A stretch of DNA of 64,000 nucleotides from assembly GCF_009928415.1 (NCBI RefSeq), contig NZ_JAABNN010000003.1:588145-652144 (forward strand), read 5' to 3'. The stretch is from Bacillus sp. USDA818B3_A. Lineage in GTDB: Bacteria > Bacillota > Bacilli > Bacillales > Cytobacillaceae. The position numbers and the translations under genes were made by a program. Each line of letters begins with the position of its first letter. Positions within the stretch are counted from its first letter, which is position 1. Below, in pieces: positions 36,621 through 47,672 of the stretch. The notes under the pieces are model-generated. The model did not search any database and was not told the origin of the DNA. It was given only the letters and a program-made list of their open reading frames with translations.

Positions 36621-37601
36621 TTATTCCTCTTCTTTTAACCAGCGGCAGGCATCTTTCGCATGGTAGGTAATGATTAAGTCAGCACCGGCACGCTTCATTC
36701 CAACTAACATCTCTAAAACGGCCTTTTTCTCATCAAGCCAGCCATTTTGGGCTGCAGCTTTAATCATTGCATATTCACCGCTCACGTTGTAAATGACAAC
36801 AGGCAGATTAAAGGTATTTTTCACATCACGAACGATATCAAGGTATGGCATACCAGGCTTCACAATTAAGAAGTCTGCGCCTTCAGCCACATCGGATTCG
36901 GCTTCCCTGAATGCTTCCAGACGGTTTGCCGGGTCCATTTGATAGGTTTTACGGTCACCAAATTGCGGTGCGCCCTCTGCTGCTTCGCGGAAAGGTCCGT
37001 AGAAAGCAGACGCATATTTTACGGCATAAGACATGATTGGAATTTCCGTAAATCCGGCTTCATCTAATCCCGCACGGATTGCTGCCACAAAGCCGTCCAT
37101 CATGTTGGAAGGAGCGATGATATCTGCACCTGCTTTTGCTTGAGCAACAGCTGTTTTTACAAGCAGATCTAATGACTGGTCGTTTAGGATTTTGTCTCCT
37201 TCAACCATTCCGCAGTGGCCGTGGTCGGTGTATTCGCATAGGCATGTATCGGCAACAATGATGATTTCTGGGAAGTGTTCTTTTATGTAGCGAGTCGCCA
37301 CTTGTACGATTCCGTGATCATGGAAAGCTTGTGTTCCGCAGGCATCCTTTGTTTGTGGGATTCCAAATAGTAAGACCGATTTGATTCCGTGGGCAATGAT
37401 GTCTTCCATTTCTGCATGAAGATGATCCATGGATACTTGGAATACTCCAGGCATGGATGAGACTTCTTTACGGATATTTTCACCTTCATAGATAAAAAGC
37501 GGATAAATGAAGTCATCCGGTCTTAGGTGGTTTTCCCTGACGAGTGCACGCATATTTGCACTTGTACGCAGTCTGCGATGACGTTGAAATTGAAGTTCCA
37601 T
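36621..37601 (-). CDS. hemB: Delta-aminolevulinic acid dehydratase
   Basis: Condenses two 5-aminolevulinate to porphobilinogen. The 326-aa product carries the zinc-type cysteine cluster [15 protein letters not shown], the Schiff-base lysine segments near [17 protein letters not shown] and [10 protein letters not shown]. Full length. Starts behind a GGAGG site, 75 bp after hemD. Confidence 0.97.
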   Translation of the reverse strand: MELQFQRHRRLRTSANMRALVRENHLRPDDFIYPLFIYEGENIRKEVSSMPGVFQVSMDHLHAEMEDIIAHGIKSVLLFGIPQTKDACGTQAFHDHGIVQVATRYIKEHFPEIIIVADTCLCEYTDHGHCGMVEGDKILNDQSLDLLVKTAVAQAKAGADIIAPSNMMDGFVAAIRAGLDEAGFTEIPIMSYAVKYASAFYGPFREAAEGAPQFGDRKTYQMDPANRLEAFREAESDVAEGADFLIVKPGMPYLDIVRDVKNTFNLPVVIYNVSGEYAMIKAAAQNGWLDEKKAVLEMLVGMKRAGADLIITYHAKDACRWLKEEE

Positions 37602-37675
37602 TATTTTTTACCTCCAAAGATTTTGAAATGTTATTACTGGCGGATTTCCCTGATTCACTAGTATATACCCACCAT

Positions 37676-38449
37676 TTACTGATTTTCTAAAAAAGCAATT
37701 GTGCTTTTAATCATATCCTTCACCGTATACTCCTCCGGAGAAGCATGTACCGGCAATCCGTACTCGAGAAGCTTTTTTTCTGTAACCGGTCCGATACAGC
37801 CGATTATACATTTTTCCAACTTCTCCTCCAAACCAAACTCCCTGACAACCTCCATCAGATGGTCCACAGTAGACGGACTCGTAAAAGTAAGGATATCTAA
37901 CTCATTATTATCTAGCATCTGAGCCAGCCTCTCACGGCTCTCTTCGGGCAGATAGGTCTCATAAATGACAACCTCATCGACCTGCGCTCCTGCATCCATT
38001 AAGGATGAAGCGATATATTCCCGAGCCAAATTGCCTTTAGGAAGCAATACCCTTGCATCTGCATCAACAACAGGTAAAAACTCACTTACGAACACCTCGG
38101 CGACATAAGCCGAAGGAATAAACGCCGCGTGAATCCCCTTTTCCCTCAAAACCTCGGCCGTCTTTTTCCCGATGACAGCAATCTTAGGGAGCGCTGTTAC
38201 TTCCCGGTCATAAAAGCTAAAAAAGGTTTCAACGGTGACATTGCTCGTAAAAATAATCCAATCATATGTATCAAGGGCCTCCAGACAATCTTGGAGGCGG
38301 TGATTTTTTTCAATCGGCCGAAAGGCAATTAGAGGGATTTCAACAGGAATCCCTCCATACCTTTCGACTAGCTGTGAAAATGATTTTGCTTGACCTTTTC
38401 CTCGTGGTACAAGGACTTTTTTTTCAAGCAAAGGAGAGCATTTACTCAC
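37676..38449 (-). CDS. hemD: Uroporphyrinogen-III synthase
   Basis: Closes and rearranges hydroxymethylbilane into uroporphyrinogen III. The 257-aa product has [22 protein letters not shown] at the start, [12 protein letters not shown] and the C-terminal [13 protein letters not shown] and IGPVTEKKL signatures. It starts with GTG and overlaps hemC by 8 bp. The family is sequence-poor, but operon position confirms it. Confidence 0.94.
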   Translation of the reverse strand: MSKCSPLLEKKVLVPRGKGQAKSFSQLVERYGGIPVEIPLIAFRPIEKNHRLQDCLEALDTYDWIIFTSNVTVETFFSFYDREVTALPKIAVIGKKTAEVLREKGIHAAFIPSAYVAEVFVSEFLPVVDADARVLLPKGNLAREYIASSLMDAGAQVDEVVIYETYLPEESRERLAQMLDNNELDILTFTSPSTVDHLMEVVREFGLEEKLEKCIIGCIGPVTEKKLLEYGLPVHASPEEYTVKDMIKSTIAFLENQ

Positions 38450-39380
38450 GGCCTTCTAGCTCCCGCTTAACCCTATCAATCAGGTCCTTGGCGCCTTTTT
38501 TAATTAATAAATCTGCCGCCTCGTTGCCGAGCTGTTCCGGATTTTGTCCGCGAAGTTCTTCCCTGTAGATCTCTTGACCTTCAGGTGACCCAACTAAAAC
38601 ATTTAAGACGATTTCGTCATTATTATCTACTTGCGCAAAGCCCGCAATCGGTACCTGGCAGCCGCCTTCCATTTTTTGAAGGAAAGCACGTTCCGCACGA
38701 ACCGCTCTTTCCGTGTTCTTGCAAGTGAATTTTTCAAATAGTTCTAGTAATTCCTTGTCATCTTCACGGCATTCAATCGATAATGCGCCCTGTCCTACAG
38801 CTGGAACACAAATATCGGCGTCGATAAATTCAGTTACTACTTCTTTTGCCCAGCCAAGACGGGATAGTCCTGCTGCCGCTAGAATGATGGCATCATATTC
38901 ACCCGTTTTTAATTTATCTAATCTAGTATCCACATTTCCGCGAATCCATTTGATTTCTAAATCCGGACGCTTAGCTAAAAGCTGGGCACTGCGGCGAAGA
39001 CTGCTCGTTCCAACGATGGCCCCTGGCTTTAGGTCATTCAATTTTACATGATCAGTAGAAATCAAGGCATCACGATGGTCCTCACGGAATGGAATACATC
39101 CAATCGTTAACCCTTCCGGAAGGACTGCCGGCATATCTTTCATACTATGAACAGCCATATCAATCTCTTTATCAAGCATAGCCTGCTCGATTTCTTTTAC
39201 GAATAATCCTTTTCCGCCAACCTTTGATAAGGTAACATCAAGGATTTTATCACCTTTAGTTACAATTTCTTTTACTTCAAATTCGTAATCGGGGTTGAGC
39301 TTTTTCAGCTGCTCAATCACCCAATTCGTTTGAGTTAATGCCAGTTTGCTTCGTCTAGAACCAACAATTATTTTTCTCAT
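38442..39380 (-). CDS. hemC: Porphobilinogen deaminase
   Basis: Builds hydroxymethylbilane from four porphobilinogens. The 312-aa product has [37 protein letters not shown] and the cofactor-binding Cys in [13 protein letters not shown] near residue 240. Complete, ATG behind AGGAGG. Confidence 0.97.
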   Translation of the reverse strand: MRKIIVGSRRSKLALTQTNWVIEQLKKLNPDYEFEVKEIVTKGDKILDVTLSKVGGKGLFVKEIEQAMLDKEIDMAVHSMKDMPAVLPEGLTIGCIPFREDHRDALISTDHVKLNDLKPGAIVGTSSLRRSAQLLAKRPDLEIKWIRGNVDTRLDKLKTGEYDAIILAAAGLSRLGWAKEVVTEFIDADICVPAVGQGALSIECREDDKELLELFEKFTCKNTERAVRAERAFLQKMEGGCQVPIAGFAQVDNNDEIVLNVLVGSPEGQEIYREELRGQNPEQLGNEAADLLIKKGAKDLIDRVKRELEGRE

Positions 39381-39394
39381 GATTGCCTCCTAAA

Positions 39395-40228
39395 TTATGA
39401 GTACCATAAATGAAACGATGATAATCGCCCAAATAAGAAAAAGTTAATTAAAACAATTAAAAACGATCCCGTATTCCAGATAGCTAATTTCTTTCCGGAG
39501 AGATTTTTTACGATCCTCAGATATAAATAGACACTATAAACCGTTAACAGCAGAAACGATCCGATAATTTTCATATCGTACCAAGCCATGCCAGGCACCT
39601 TTATAAACGCCCACTGCAGACCCAAAATTAAGGCAAGGAGAAGCATGGGAACCCCGGTTACTGCGAATATGTATGATAATTTTTCAAGCTGCCCTAAATC
39701 CGCAAGCCGGATCAGCCGTGTCCCCCACTTTTTCCGTTTCAACAAATCGTATTGAAGTAAGTATAAGGTCGAAAAAACAAATGACAGGGAAAATGCCCCG
39801 TAAGAGAGTATCGCCATTGTAATATGAATCAGCAGCAGCTCCGATACGAGCTTGTTCGCCATCACGATGGAGTGGTATTGCATCGGAACGAACGTATGGA
39901 TGGCCATGACGGTAAATCCAAGGATATTGGTAAAAAAGACGATAAAATCGACCCTCAATAAGTGATTGATAATGATCGACAATGTAACCAATACCCAGGC
40001 ATAAAAATAGAGTCCCTCAAAAATCGTTAATACAGGGAATCTGCCTGTTTTGGTCATATATAAGAATAGAAAGACCGTTTGCAAAATCCATACAAATGCA
40101 AGTAACCAGAAAGCAATACGGTTTGCCTTCCGGTTATGGTGAATGAAGTCGAAAAAATATAACAACACACTGAAGGCATATAGAACAACTGTAAATTCGT
40201 GAAGCCTCGTCAAAAGAGTGCTAAACAT
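39395..40228 (-). CDS. hemX: HemX, membrane regulator of HemA level
   Basis: Polytopic membrane protein of the CcsA/HemX family that in B. subtilis lowers HemA amounts. The product (277 aa) has about eight hydrophobic segments and an ALSYGAFSLSFVFSTLYLLQY-type core. An in-frame GTG three codons upstream overlaps the AAGGAG site, so the ATG at 40228 is preferred. It lies between hemA and hemC as in B. subtilis. Confidence 0.92.
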   Translation of the reverse strand: MFSTLLTRLHEFTVVLYAFSVLLYFFDFIHHNRKANRIAFWLLAFVWILQTVFLFLYMTKTGRFPVLTIFEGLYFYAWVLVTLSIIINHLLRVDFIVFFTNILGFTVMAIHTFVPMQYHSIVMANKLVSELLLIHITMAILSYGAFSLSFVFSTLYLLQYDLLKRKKWGTRLIRLADLGQLEKLSYIFAVTGVPMLLLALILGLQWAFIKVPGMAWYDMKIIGSFLLLTVYSVYLYLRIVKNLSGKKLAIWNTGSFLIVLINFFLFGRLSSFHLWYS

Positions 40229-40240
40229 CCAAACCACTCC

Positions 40241-41584
40241 TTATGACTGAAAAGAAGCCTGAACTGTTCCAACCGGCATTTTAGTCGTTTTGGCTGCTTT
40301 CGAATGTTGTTCCTGAACAAGCTCTTCAATATTAAATATCTTCATAAACAATTCCATTGCCTGATCTGCATCCGGTCTTGCTGCCAATTCTTTCGCTTGT
40401 AAAATAGGATCCTTTAACATCTGGTTGATAATGCTCTTTGTATGTTTATTTAACACTTTTATATCGCGGTCCGATAGGTTAGGCAGCTTCCGCTCAAGAC
40501 TTTCCATCGTATCTGCCTGAATCGCTAGTGCTTTTTCCCTTAATGCTGAAATAACTGGGACAACACCAAGTGTACCAAGCCACTGGTTGAAATCGACGAT
40601 TTCCTTTTCAATCATCAGCCTGATTTTGGCCGCCGCTTTCTGACGTTCCTGCAAGTTGGCCTCGACAATACCTTCTAAATCATCAATATCATATAAAAAG
40701 ATATTCTCTAACTCGGAGATTCGTGGATCTAAATCACGAGGGACGGCAATATCAACCATAAATAATGGTTTACCTTTGCGCTTTTTCTCCACTTTTGCCA
40801 TCATCTCTTTGGAAATGACAAAGTCCTTGGACCCTGTTGAACTGATTAAGATATCGGCATCAGTTAGTGATTTTTCTAATTCGGTTAGATTTTTAGCCAC
40901 ACCGTTAAAGCGGCCGGCAAGCACTTGTGCTTTTTCGAAAGTACGGTTAATGACGGTTACCTTTTTTACACCGTTGCCGTGCAAATTCTGGGCAGCAAGT
41001 TCTCCCATTTTACCTGCACCAAAAATCAGCACATGCTTATTCTCAAGTGAACCGAAGATTTTCTTGGCAAGTTCGACTGCAGCGTAGCTGACAGAAACAG
41101 CATTGGCACCAATCTCCGTTTCAGAGTGCGCCCGTTTACCAAGCGTTACTGCTTGTTTAAAGAGGTGATTGAACACTGAACCAATGGTTTCTTCTTGTTG
41201 TGACAGCATAAAGCTTGTTCGTACCTGTCCAAGAATTTGAGTTTCTCCTAATACCATCGAGTTTAGTCCACATGTTACGTTAAAGAGATGTTCTACAGCA
41301 CCATCGTCTTCGTAGACAAACAGAAACGATGAAAATTCTGATTGCTCAATTCCAAACCATTCAGATAGAAACTCTTTTATATAATAGCGGCCTGTGTGTA
41401 GCTGATCGACGACCGCATATATTTCCGTACGATTACATGTTGATAAGATGATATTTTCTAGGATGCTCTTTTTCGTATTTAGTTGTTTGATGGCATCCAC
41501 AAGATCGGTTTCATTGAATGTCAACCGCTCACGGATTTCGACAGGGGCAGTTTTATAGTTAAGACCGACTGCTACAATATGCAT
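40241..41584 (-). CDS. hemA: Glutamyl-tRNA reductase
   Basis: First committed enzyme of tetrapyrrole synthesis by the C5 route, reducing Glu-tRNA. The 447-aa product starts [20 protein letters not shown], has the catalytic-Cys motif [11 protein letters not shown] near residue 50, the NADPH motif [14 protein letters not shown], and a C-terminal dimerisation helix. First gene of the hem operon; RBS GGGGGTG. Confidence 0.97.
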   Translation of the reverse strand: MHIVAVGLNYKTAPVEIRERLTFNETDLVDAIKQLNTKKSILENIILSTCNRTEIYAVVDQLHTGRYYIKEFLSEWFGIEQSEFSSFLFVYEDDGAVEHLFNVTCGLNSMVLGETQILGQVRTSFMLSQQEETIGSVFNHLFKQAVTLGKRAHSETEIGANAVSVSYAAVELAKKIFGSLENKHVLIFGAGKMGELAAQNLHGNGVKKVTVINRTFEKAQVLAGRFNGVAKNLTELEKSLTDADILISSTGSKDFVISKEMMAKVEKKRKGKPLFMVDIAVPRDLDPRISELENIFLYDIDDLEGIVEANLQERQKAAAKIRLMIEKEIVDFNQWLGTLGVVPVISALREKALAIQADTMESLERKLPNLSDRDIKVLNKHTKSIINQMLKDPILQAKELAARPDADQAMELFMKIFNIEELVQEQHSKAAKTTKMPVGTVQASFQS

Positions 41585-41654
41585 TTATTCATGACACCCC
41601 CAAGAGATTTTCAGTATTAGCTAGTAAAATTATATCACGAGCAATTTCGACTTT

Positions 41655-41724
41655 TGCTCGAAAAATGTGAACATAGAATGAAACAATATGCTAATATAAA
41701 ATAGACTCGGGTTGTTTTCGAGCC
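41655..41724. repeat. Separated inverted repeat upstream of hemA
   Basis: GCTCGAAAA (41656-41664) and TTTTCGAGC (41715-41723) form a perfect 9-bp inverted repeat 50 bp apart, in the 270-bp divergent gap between hemA and the LiaI-like gene. It could be an operator pair or an RNA stem in a hemA leader. No PerR box could be read confidently. The rest of the gap is AT-rich with no gene. Confidence 0.5.
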
Positions 41725-41854
41725 ATATGAAAGAATAGTTTAGCAAAGCTTCCTTAAGATAACATTAATAATAAAATAAAATACTTCCCTATGTACAGTA
41801 TCAAAAAAATAGAATAGATTCAAGTGAACCTTACTGGAAGTGATGGTGTTTTTA

Positions 41855-42343
41855 ATGAAAAATCAACGAATTTTCCCTGGGATTATCCTTATTGGATTTG
41901 GGGCTTATTTTCTTCTCCAGCAGACAGGCCTCACTCTTTTTCAACAATTTTATACATGGCCGACATTGCTGATTATTGTTGGGATTGCTTTTTTGGGTCA
42001 GGGTTATTCTGCAGGCGAATATGATGCGATTCTCCCTGGGGTGATTATGAGCGGCTTCGGTCTTCATTTTCATCTTTCAGGCCATCTTGCTTTTTGGCCC
42101 ACGAACACAATTGGTATGTTAATTTTAATTATTTCTGTCGGCTTCTTTTTCCGTTTTCAAAAAACCAATAACGGCTTGTTTCAAGCGTTCTTATTTCTGA
42201 TTATAGCTGTTTTGCTGCTGTTTTATGATAAGATTGCCAGCTATTTTGGTTTGCTGCAAAATGGAATGAATTTAGTTTGGAAGTTTTGGCCGGCACTATT
42301 AATTGTTGTTGGTATTTATTTTTTACTAAAAAAGAAAAAATAA
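41855..42343 (+). CDS. LiaI/LiaF-like transmembrane protein (DUF5668-type)
   Basis: A 162-aa membrane protein with four or more hydrophobic segments and repeated Phe/Trp-Pro motifs (FPGIILIGFGAYFLLQ, YTWPTLLIIVGIAFL, FWPALLIVVGIYFLL). This WPxLLIxxGxxxLL pattern is typical of LiaI-LiaF-type membrane regions. Biological role unknown. The open frame extends five codons upstream from a GTG; the ATG at 41855 gives the better N-terminus. Ends in a poly-Lys tail and a strong terminator. Confidence 0.72.
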   Translation: MKNQRIFPGIILIGFGAYFLLQQTGLTLFQQFYTWPTLLIIVGIAFLGQGYSAGEYDAILPGVIMSGFGLHFHLSGHLAFWPTNTIGMLILIISVGFFFRFQKTNNGLFQAFLFLIIAVLLLFYDKIASYFGLLQNGMNLVWKFWPALLIVVGIYFLLKKKK

Positions 42344-42384
42344 CCGCCAAGGGCAGTAAGAACTGCCAAGGCGGTTATTTTTTT
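42342..42384 (+). terminator. Terminator after the LiaI-like gene
   Basis: Long stem AACCGCC-aag-GGCAG ... CTGCC-aag-GGCGGTT followed by seven T residues on the plus strand. Confidence 0.92.
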
Positions 42385-42399
42385 GGGAATTTATTTGGA

Positions 42400-42525
42400 C
42401 TTATCAGTGCTTTTGATTAACTTATCGGCACTTTTCATGTATTTATCGGCGCTTTGAGCCAACTTAACGGCACTTTTGATGAATTTATCGGCACTTTTGG
42501 CCAATTTATCGGCACTTTTAATTCT
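42400..42525. repeat. Six tandem 21-bp repeats downstream of ysxC
   Basis: Six units of exactly 21 bp start at 42400, 42421, 42442, 42463, 42484 and 42505, with consensus TTATCGGCACTTTT plus a variable 7-base part. Read on the minus strand they form an open frame of heptapeptides (KSADKLA, KSADKFI, QSADKYM, KSADKLI), with no start codon or RBS evident. A second array of the same period and a shared TTATCSGC core lies at 55209-55334. There are no spacers, so it is not a CRISPR. Confidence 0.9.
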
Positions 42526-42585
42526 CGCCCTCAAATTTCCCCACTATCTCGGGGTCGTCCAGAGCGGCAGGGGTTTACTGATTTG

Positions 42586-43167
42586 TTACATATAACTATG
42601 CAAAATCGACCAGACCTGATCTTTCCCTTCACCCGTTTCCGAAGAAAACACCACTATATGGTCACTCTTTTCCAATTCCAAGGTCTCACGCGTTACCTTT
42701 AAATGTTTCTGCCATTTTCCTTTAGGTATTTTATCAGCCTTGGTTGCGATGATGATACAAGGGAGTTCATAATGTTTAAGAAAATCATACATCATCACAT
42801 CATCAACTGTTGGCGGGTGACGCAAGTCAACGATCAAAACCACCGCCCGAAGCTGTTCACGGGTCGTAAAATAGGTTTCAATCATCCTGCCCCATGCCGC
42901 CCGCTCCGTCTTCGATACTTTCGCATACCCATAACCCGGTACATCAACAAAATGCATGATTTCATTAATCAGATAAAAATTAAGGGTCTGCGTTTTACCA
43001 GGTTTTGAGGAAATCCGTGCCAACCCTTTTCGGTTCAGCATCTTATTAATAAATGAAGATTTCCCCACATTAGAGCGGCCCGCAAGCGCAAACTCCGGAA
43101 GCTCAGTTTCCGGGTATTGCTCCGGTTTTACCGCACTAATGACTATTTCAGAACTAACTACTTTCAT
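42586..43167 (-). CDS. ysxC: Ribosome biogenesis GTPase YsxC (EngB)
   Basis: Essential GTPase of late 50S assembly. The 193-aa product has P-loop [11 protein letters not shown] near residue 31, the switch region [22 protein letters not shown] and TKADKI (base specificity). The start overlaps the lonA stop (ATGA), so they are co-translated, as in B. subtilis lonA-ysxC. Confidence 0.97.
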   Translation of the reverse strand: MKVVSSEIVISAVKPEQYPETELPEFALAGRSNVGKSSFINKMLNRKGLARISSKPGKTQTLNFYLINEIMHFVDVPGYGYAKVSKTERAAWGRMIETYFTTREQLRAVVLIVDLRHPPTVDDVMMYDFLKHYELPCIIIATKADKIPKGKWQKHLKVTRETLELEKSDHIVVFSSETGEGKDQVWSILHSYM

Positions 43168-45491
43168 TGAACTTCTCCTTCTAATAGGGCACGTTTCAAA
43201 ACTTCATCGACATGGGTAACAGGGACAAATTCCAAATCATTTCGGACACTTTCAGGGATATCATCAATATCCTTGACATTATCCTTTGGAATGATGACCG
43301 TCTTAAGCCCGGCGCGATGGGCGCTAAGTGACTTTTCCTTCAAACCGCCGATTGGAAGAACACGGCCTCTTAAGGTGATTTCACCTGTCATTCCCACTTC
43401 ACGGCGGATTGGTTTACCAGTCAGAGCCGAAACAAGAGCAGTTGCCATTGTAATTCCGGCAGACGGACCATCTTTTGGGACCGCCCCTTCAGGAACATGG
43501 ATATGAATATCATATTTTTCATGGAAGTCTTCCTCAATTCCAAGCTCACTTGCCTTGGAGCGAACATAACTAAACGCCGCTTGCGCCGATTCTTTCATGA
43601 CATCTCCCAGCTTACCTGTTAAAGCAAGTTTTCCTTTACCAGGAGATAAGGCGACTTCAATCTGCAAGGTATCGCCGCCAACAGTGGTATACGCTAACCC
43701 AGTTGCTACCCCTACTTGATCTTCGGCCTCTGCCATACCATAGTGGAATCTCGGCTTTCCTAAGAATTCCTCCACATTCTTCTCGGTAATGATCACGCGC
43801 TTTTTCTCACCAGCTACAACGATTTTTGCCGTTTTTCGGCAAATCGTCGCCATTTGACGTTCAAGGCTCCGGACACCTGCTTCACGAGTATAGTAGCGGA
43901 TCACTTTCAGAATCGCTTCATCGCGCACTTGCAAAGTTCCTTTAGACAAACCATTTTCTTTAATTTGGCGCGGCAGCAAGTGATCGCGGCAAATATTAAC
44001 TTTCTCGATTTCCGTATAGCCTTCAATCGTGATGATCTCCATCCGATCTAACAATGGCCCTGGTACGGTCGACAGGTTATTTGCGGTCGCAATAAACATA
44101 ACCTTCGATAAATCGTATGTTTCTTCTATATAATGGTCACTGAAATTACTATTTTGTTCTGGGTCTAATACTTCGAGCATCGCACTTGATGGGTCACCGC
44201 GGAAATCACTCGACATTTTATCAATTTCATCCAGCAAAAAGACCGGATTAATGGTCCCCGCTTTTTTCATTCCTTGAATAATTCGGCCTGGCATTGCCCC
44301 GACATAGGTTCTGCGATGACCGCGGATTTCAGATTCATCACGCACACCGCCTAGTGATACGCGGACAAAATTACGGTTCAACGAAGTCGCAATCGAACGC
44401 GCCAAGCTTGTTTTACCCACTCCCGGAGGTCCGGCAAGACATAGGATTGGACCCTTAATGGAATTAGTCAGCTTTTGGACCGCTAAATATTCAAGGACAC
44501 GCTCTTTCACCTTTTCAAGTCCAAAATGTTCTTCATTTAGAATCTTTTCAGCCCGAAGGATATCGATATCGTCCTCTGTTTTTTTGGACCATGGCAAAGC
44601 AATCAGCCAGTCAATATAATTTCGAATGACCGCACTTTCAGCAGAGCTTGCTGGTACCTTTTCATAACGGTCAAGTTCTCTGTTTGCTGCAGTCATGACA
44701 TGCTCCGGCATGCCTGCCTCTTCAATTTTCTTTTTGAGTTCCGAAATTTCTCCGGTTTTGCCTTCCTTATCGCCAAGTTCCTTTTGAATCGCCTTCATTT
44801 GTTCGCGAAGGTAGTATTCCTTTTGCGTTCTTTCCATAGAACGTTTGACACGCTGGCCAATTTTTTTCTCAAGATTAAGAACCTCTTTTTCATTATGAAT
44901 GGTATCAATGACACGGTTCATCCGTTCTTTAACATCAATCATCTCAAGAATTTCTTGCTTTTCTTTTAGCTTAATCGGAAGGTGTGAAGCAATAATATCT
45001 GCCATCCGCCCCGGTTCTTCAATATCAGCAACCGTTGCATAGGTTTCTGCAGAAACCTTTTTCGATAACTTTATGTATTGCTCAAAATATTCCAGCATCG
45101 TTCTCATCAATGCTTGGTCTTCTACATCTTTTGTATCCGGTTCATCGTAGGTAGCAATACTTACGGAATAATAGTCTTCTTCTTCATAAAATGAAACCAC
45201 TTCAGCTCTATTTAAACCTTCTACTAGCACGCGGATCGTACCATTAGGAAGCTTTAACATCTGCTTAACCTTTGTCAAAGTTCCCAATTTGTATAGATCC
45301 TCTTCGGCAGGTTCGTCAATTGAGACATCCTTTTGTGTAGTTAAAAATATCAAATGGTCATCTACCATTGCTTTTTCGAGTGCTTGCACAGATTTTTCAC
45401 GGCCAACATCCAAGTGAAGAACCATTGTCGGATAGACCAGCAATCCTCGAAGCGGCAGGAGGGGGACGATTAATTCATTCTGTTTCGCCAT
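43164..45491 (-). CDS. lonA: ATP-dependent protease LonA
   Basis: Cytosolic AAA+ protease degrading damaged and regulatory proteins. The 775-aa product has the N-terminal substrate domain ([20 protein letters not shown]), Walker [16 protein letters not shown] near residue 355, the AAA module, and the Ser-Lys dyad protease domain with [15 protein letters not shown]. The open frame extends six codons upstream, but the ATG at 45491 follows GGAGGTG and matches the family start. Confidence 0.97.
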   Translation of the reverse strand: MAKQNELIVPLLPLRGLLVYPTMVLHLDVGREKSVQALEKAMVDDHLIFLTTQKDVSIDEPAEEDLYKLGTLTKVKQMLKLPNGTIRVLVEGLNRAEVVSFYEEEDYYSVSIATYDEPDTKDVEDQALMRTMLEYFEQYIKLSKKVSAETYATVADIEEPGRMADIIASHLPIKLKEKQEILEMIDVKERMNRVIDTIHNEKEVLNLEKKIGQRVKRSMERTQKEYYLREQMKAIQKELGDKEGKTGEISELKKKIEEAGMPEHVMTAANRELDRYEKVPASSAESAVIRNYIDWLIALPWSKKTEDDIDILRAEKILNEEHFGLEKVKERVLEYLAVQKLTNSIKGPILCLAGPPGVGKTSLARSIATSLNRNFVRVSLGGVRDESEIRGHRRTYVGAMPGRIIQGMKKAGTINPVFLLDEIDKMSSDFRGDPSSAMLEVLDPEQNSNFSDHYIEETYDLSKVMFIATANNLSTVPGPLLDRMEIITIEGYTEIEKVNICRDHLLPRQIKENGLSKGTLQVRDEAILKVIRYYTREAGVRSLERQMATICRKTAKIVVAGEKKRVIITEKNVEEFLGKPRFHYGMAEAEDQVGVATGLAYTTVGGDTLQIEVALSPGKGKLALTGKLGDVMKESAQAAFSYVRSKASELGIEEDFHEKYDIHIHVPEGAVPKDGPSAGITMATALVSALTGKPIRREVGMTGEITLRGRVLPIGGLKEKSLSAHRAGLKTVIIPKDNVKDIDDIPESVRNDLEFVPVTHVDEVLKRALLEGEVQ

Positions 45492-45659
45492 TTTACTGCA
45501 CCTCCACATGCAATCCTTTTATTTTCTACTGCAAAGCAGAATAGTCTTTGTTGTACAATTCTATCTTATTTGGTGCTTATGTGTCTATTTTTAGAGAGTG
45601 TCTGTTGATTCTTTTTCAATATAATTATTTTCCCCAACCACATCATTTTCTTTCTCAAA

Positions 45660-45701
45660 AAAAACTTCGGTTTGATCTTTTGAACCAAACCGAAGTTTTT
45701 T
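45660..45701 (-). terminator. Terminator after lonB
   Basis: Long stem AAACTTCGGTTTG / CAAACCGAAGTTT closing directly at the lonB stop codon, with A/T runs on both sides. It separates lonB from lonA, which is therefore expressed separately. Confidence 0.9.
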
Positions 45702-47369
45702 CTAGATAGACTCTTTTTTTGATAATTCAATCGAAGCAGGAATGGCCTCGGTTTTTGGAAAGGACGGAACTAAAGCAAGATCAAATACCTGTTGAAGATG
45801 GGTTACAGGGACAATATTGATGCCCTCGATTTCATTTAAGATGGTTTGCATATTTTCTTCTGGGATAATAACTGTTCTTGCCCCAGCTTTTTTAGCAGCC
45901 TTTACCTTCGGATATACACCGCCAATCGGCTTTACATTTCCATGAATACTAATTTCTCCAGTCATGGCTACTGTGTTATCAATCGGGATTTTATAAATGG
46001 CCGAGTAAATTCCCGTTGCCATGGCAATTCCTGCAGATGGGCCATCAATCGGCACACCGCCTGGGAAATTAACATGGATATCATAATCATTTGCCGGTAC
46101 TCCCATTGAGCGTAATACCGTGAGTACATTTTCAATTGAACCACGCGCCATACTTTTGCGGCGGATCGACTTGCCCTGACTGCCTATACTTTCTTCTTCA
46201 ACAATTCCTGTAATATTAATTGAGCCCTTTTCCTTCGCCGGAATGACGGTGACCTCAATTTCAAGTAATGCTCCAGAATTCGGACCATAAACCGCTAAGC
46301 CATTTACGAGGCCTATATGTGAGATATCATTAATTTTTCTTTCCATTCTTGGCGTCATCTGGCTGGAATGAATGACCCATTCAATATCTTCGTCTTTAAT
46401 GAAGCCGCGATCTTCCGTAATGGCCAGCCCGGCAGCAATTTGAATCATATTGACCGTTTCCCGGCCATTTCTTGCATATGTAGATAGCGTATTTACACCA
46501 TTTTCGCTTATTTCCATATTGACTTTATCGGCTGCTTTTTGGGCCACCGTTATAATCTCTTCTTGATTTAAATCACGGAAGAAGACTTCCATACAGCGTG
46601 AACGGATCGCTGGAGGAATTTCACTTGGTGTTCTGGTCGTAGCCCCGATTAAACGAAAATCCGCCGGTAGTCCGTTTTTAAAAATATCATGAATATGGGT
46701 TGGAATCTGTGTATTTTCTTCATGATAGTAAGCACTTTCAAGAAATACTTTGCGGTCCTCCAACACTTTTAACAGCTTATTCATTTGAATCGGATGTAAT
46801 TCACCAATTTCGTCAATAAAGAGAACGCCACCATGCGCATTGGTAACCGCCCCTTGTTTCGGCTGTGGAATTCCTGCTTGTCCCATCGCCCCGGCACCTT
46901 GATAAATCGGATCATGAACGGATCCAATCAGCGGGTCCGCGATCCCTCTTTCATCAAATCGAGCGGTTGTTGCATCTAGCTCAATAAAAACAGACTGTGG
47001 TTTAAATGGTGACTTAGCATTCTTTTTCGCTTCCTCCAATACGAGACGGGCAGCGGCCGTTTTCCCGACCCCAGGAGGTCCATAAATAATCACATGCTGC
47101 GGATTGGGTCCGCATAAGGCAGCTTTCAATGACTTTATACCATCCTCTTGGCCTACAATATCATTAAAACTGGTAGGACGAACTTTCTCAGATAACGGTT
47201 CTGTTAAGGATATTGATCTCATTTTGCGAAGCTGTTCCATCTCTTTTCGGGATTCCCGATCAATGGATACCTTTTGTGTGCGCTGGCTCCTCAGCAAATT
47301 CCAAAAATAGAGCCCTATGATAATACCGAAAAAGAGCTGTATAAATAAGGCAATCCCCGTCCAACTCAT
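45702..47369 (-). CDS. lonB: Lon-like protease LonB
   Basis: Membrane-anchored Lon-type protease that in B. subtilis is made in the forespore. The 555-aa product (from MSWTGIALFIQ at 47369, after GGAGGG) begins with one membrane segment, then Walker [32 protein letters not shown] and the Lon protease domain PIDGPSAGIAMATGIY with catalytic Ser and Lys. It lacks the large N-terminal domain of LonA. The 303-bp gap upstream of lonB holds the clpX terminator but no gene. Confidence 0.95.
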   Translation of the reverse strand: MSWTGIALFIQLFFGIIIGLYFWNLLRSQRTQKVSIDRESRKEMEQLRKMRSISLTEPLSEKVRPTSFNDIVGQEDGIKSLKAALCGPNPQHVIIYGPPGVGKTAAARLVLEEAKKNAKSPFKPQSVFIELDATTARFDERGIADPLIGSVHDPIYQGAGAMGQAGIPQPKQGAVTNAHGGVLFIDEIGELHPIQMNKLLKVLEDRKVFLESAYYHEENTQIPTHIHDIFKNGLPADFRLIGATTRTPSEIPPAIRSRCMEVFFRDLNQEEIITVAQKAADKVNMEISENGVNTLSTYARNGRETVNMIQIAAGLAITEDRGFIKDEDIEWVIHSSQMTPRMERKINDISHIGLVNGLAVYGPNSGALLEIEVTVIPAKEKGSINITGIVEEESIGSQGKSIRRKSMARGSIENVLTVLRSMGVPANDYDIHVNFPGGVPIDGPSAGIAMATGIYSAIYKIPIDNTVAMTGEISIHGNVKPIGGVYPKVKAAKKAGARTVIIPEENMQTILNEIEGINIVPVTHLQQVFDLALVPSFPKTEAIPASIELSKKESI

Positions 47370-47636
47370 TATATTCCCTCCTACAACTGTACTCATCTAT
47401 AGTAAGAAGTATTTCCTTTAGAGTGGCGGAATAAACCAATAATGTAAAAACAAATCGATACATGGGGAGTGTTCTATCGTTCATCGTACAGGTTGATTTA
47501 CCCATTTTTCCGGAGAAAATGGCTTTCTTATAATGGAGATTGGCCATATTCCCAGTTTAATGGTCCTTTCATATGATGATTGGCTCATTTTTGTAAATTT
47601 TCGCATTCATTTATAAATAGGGACTCAGAATCACAC

Positions 47637-47666
47637 AAAAAGACCCGGCTTGATAAGCCAGGTCTC
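47637..47666 (-). terminator. Terminator after clpX
   Basis: Stem AGACCTGGCTT/AAGCCGGGTCT with a 3-nt loop and T run on the minus strand, just downstream of clpX. Confidence 0.85.
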
Positions 47667-47672
47667 ACTTCA

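Noticed and set aside
42400..42525. Possible CRISPR array or small repeat-protein gene
   Set aside because: 21-bp units without spacers; the open frames have no convincing start codon and ribosome site, and arise because the period is a multiple of three.
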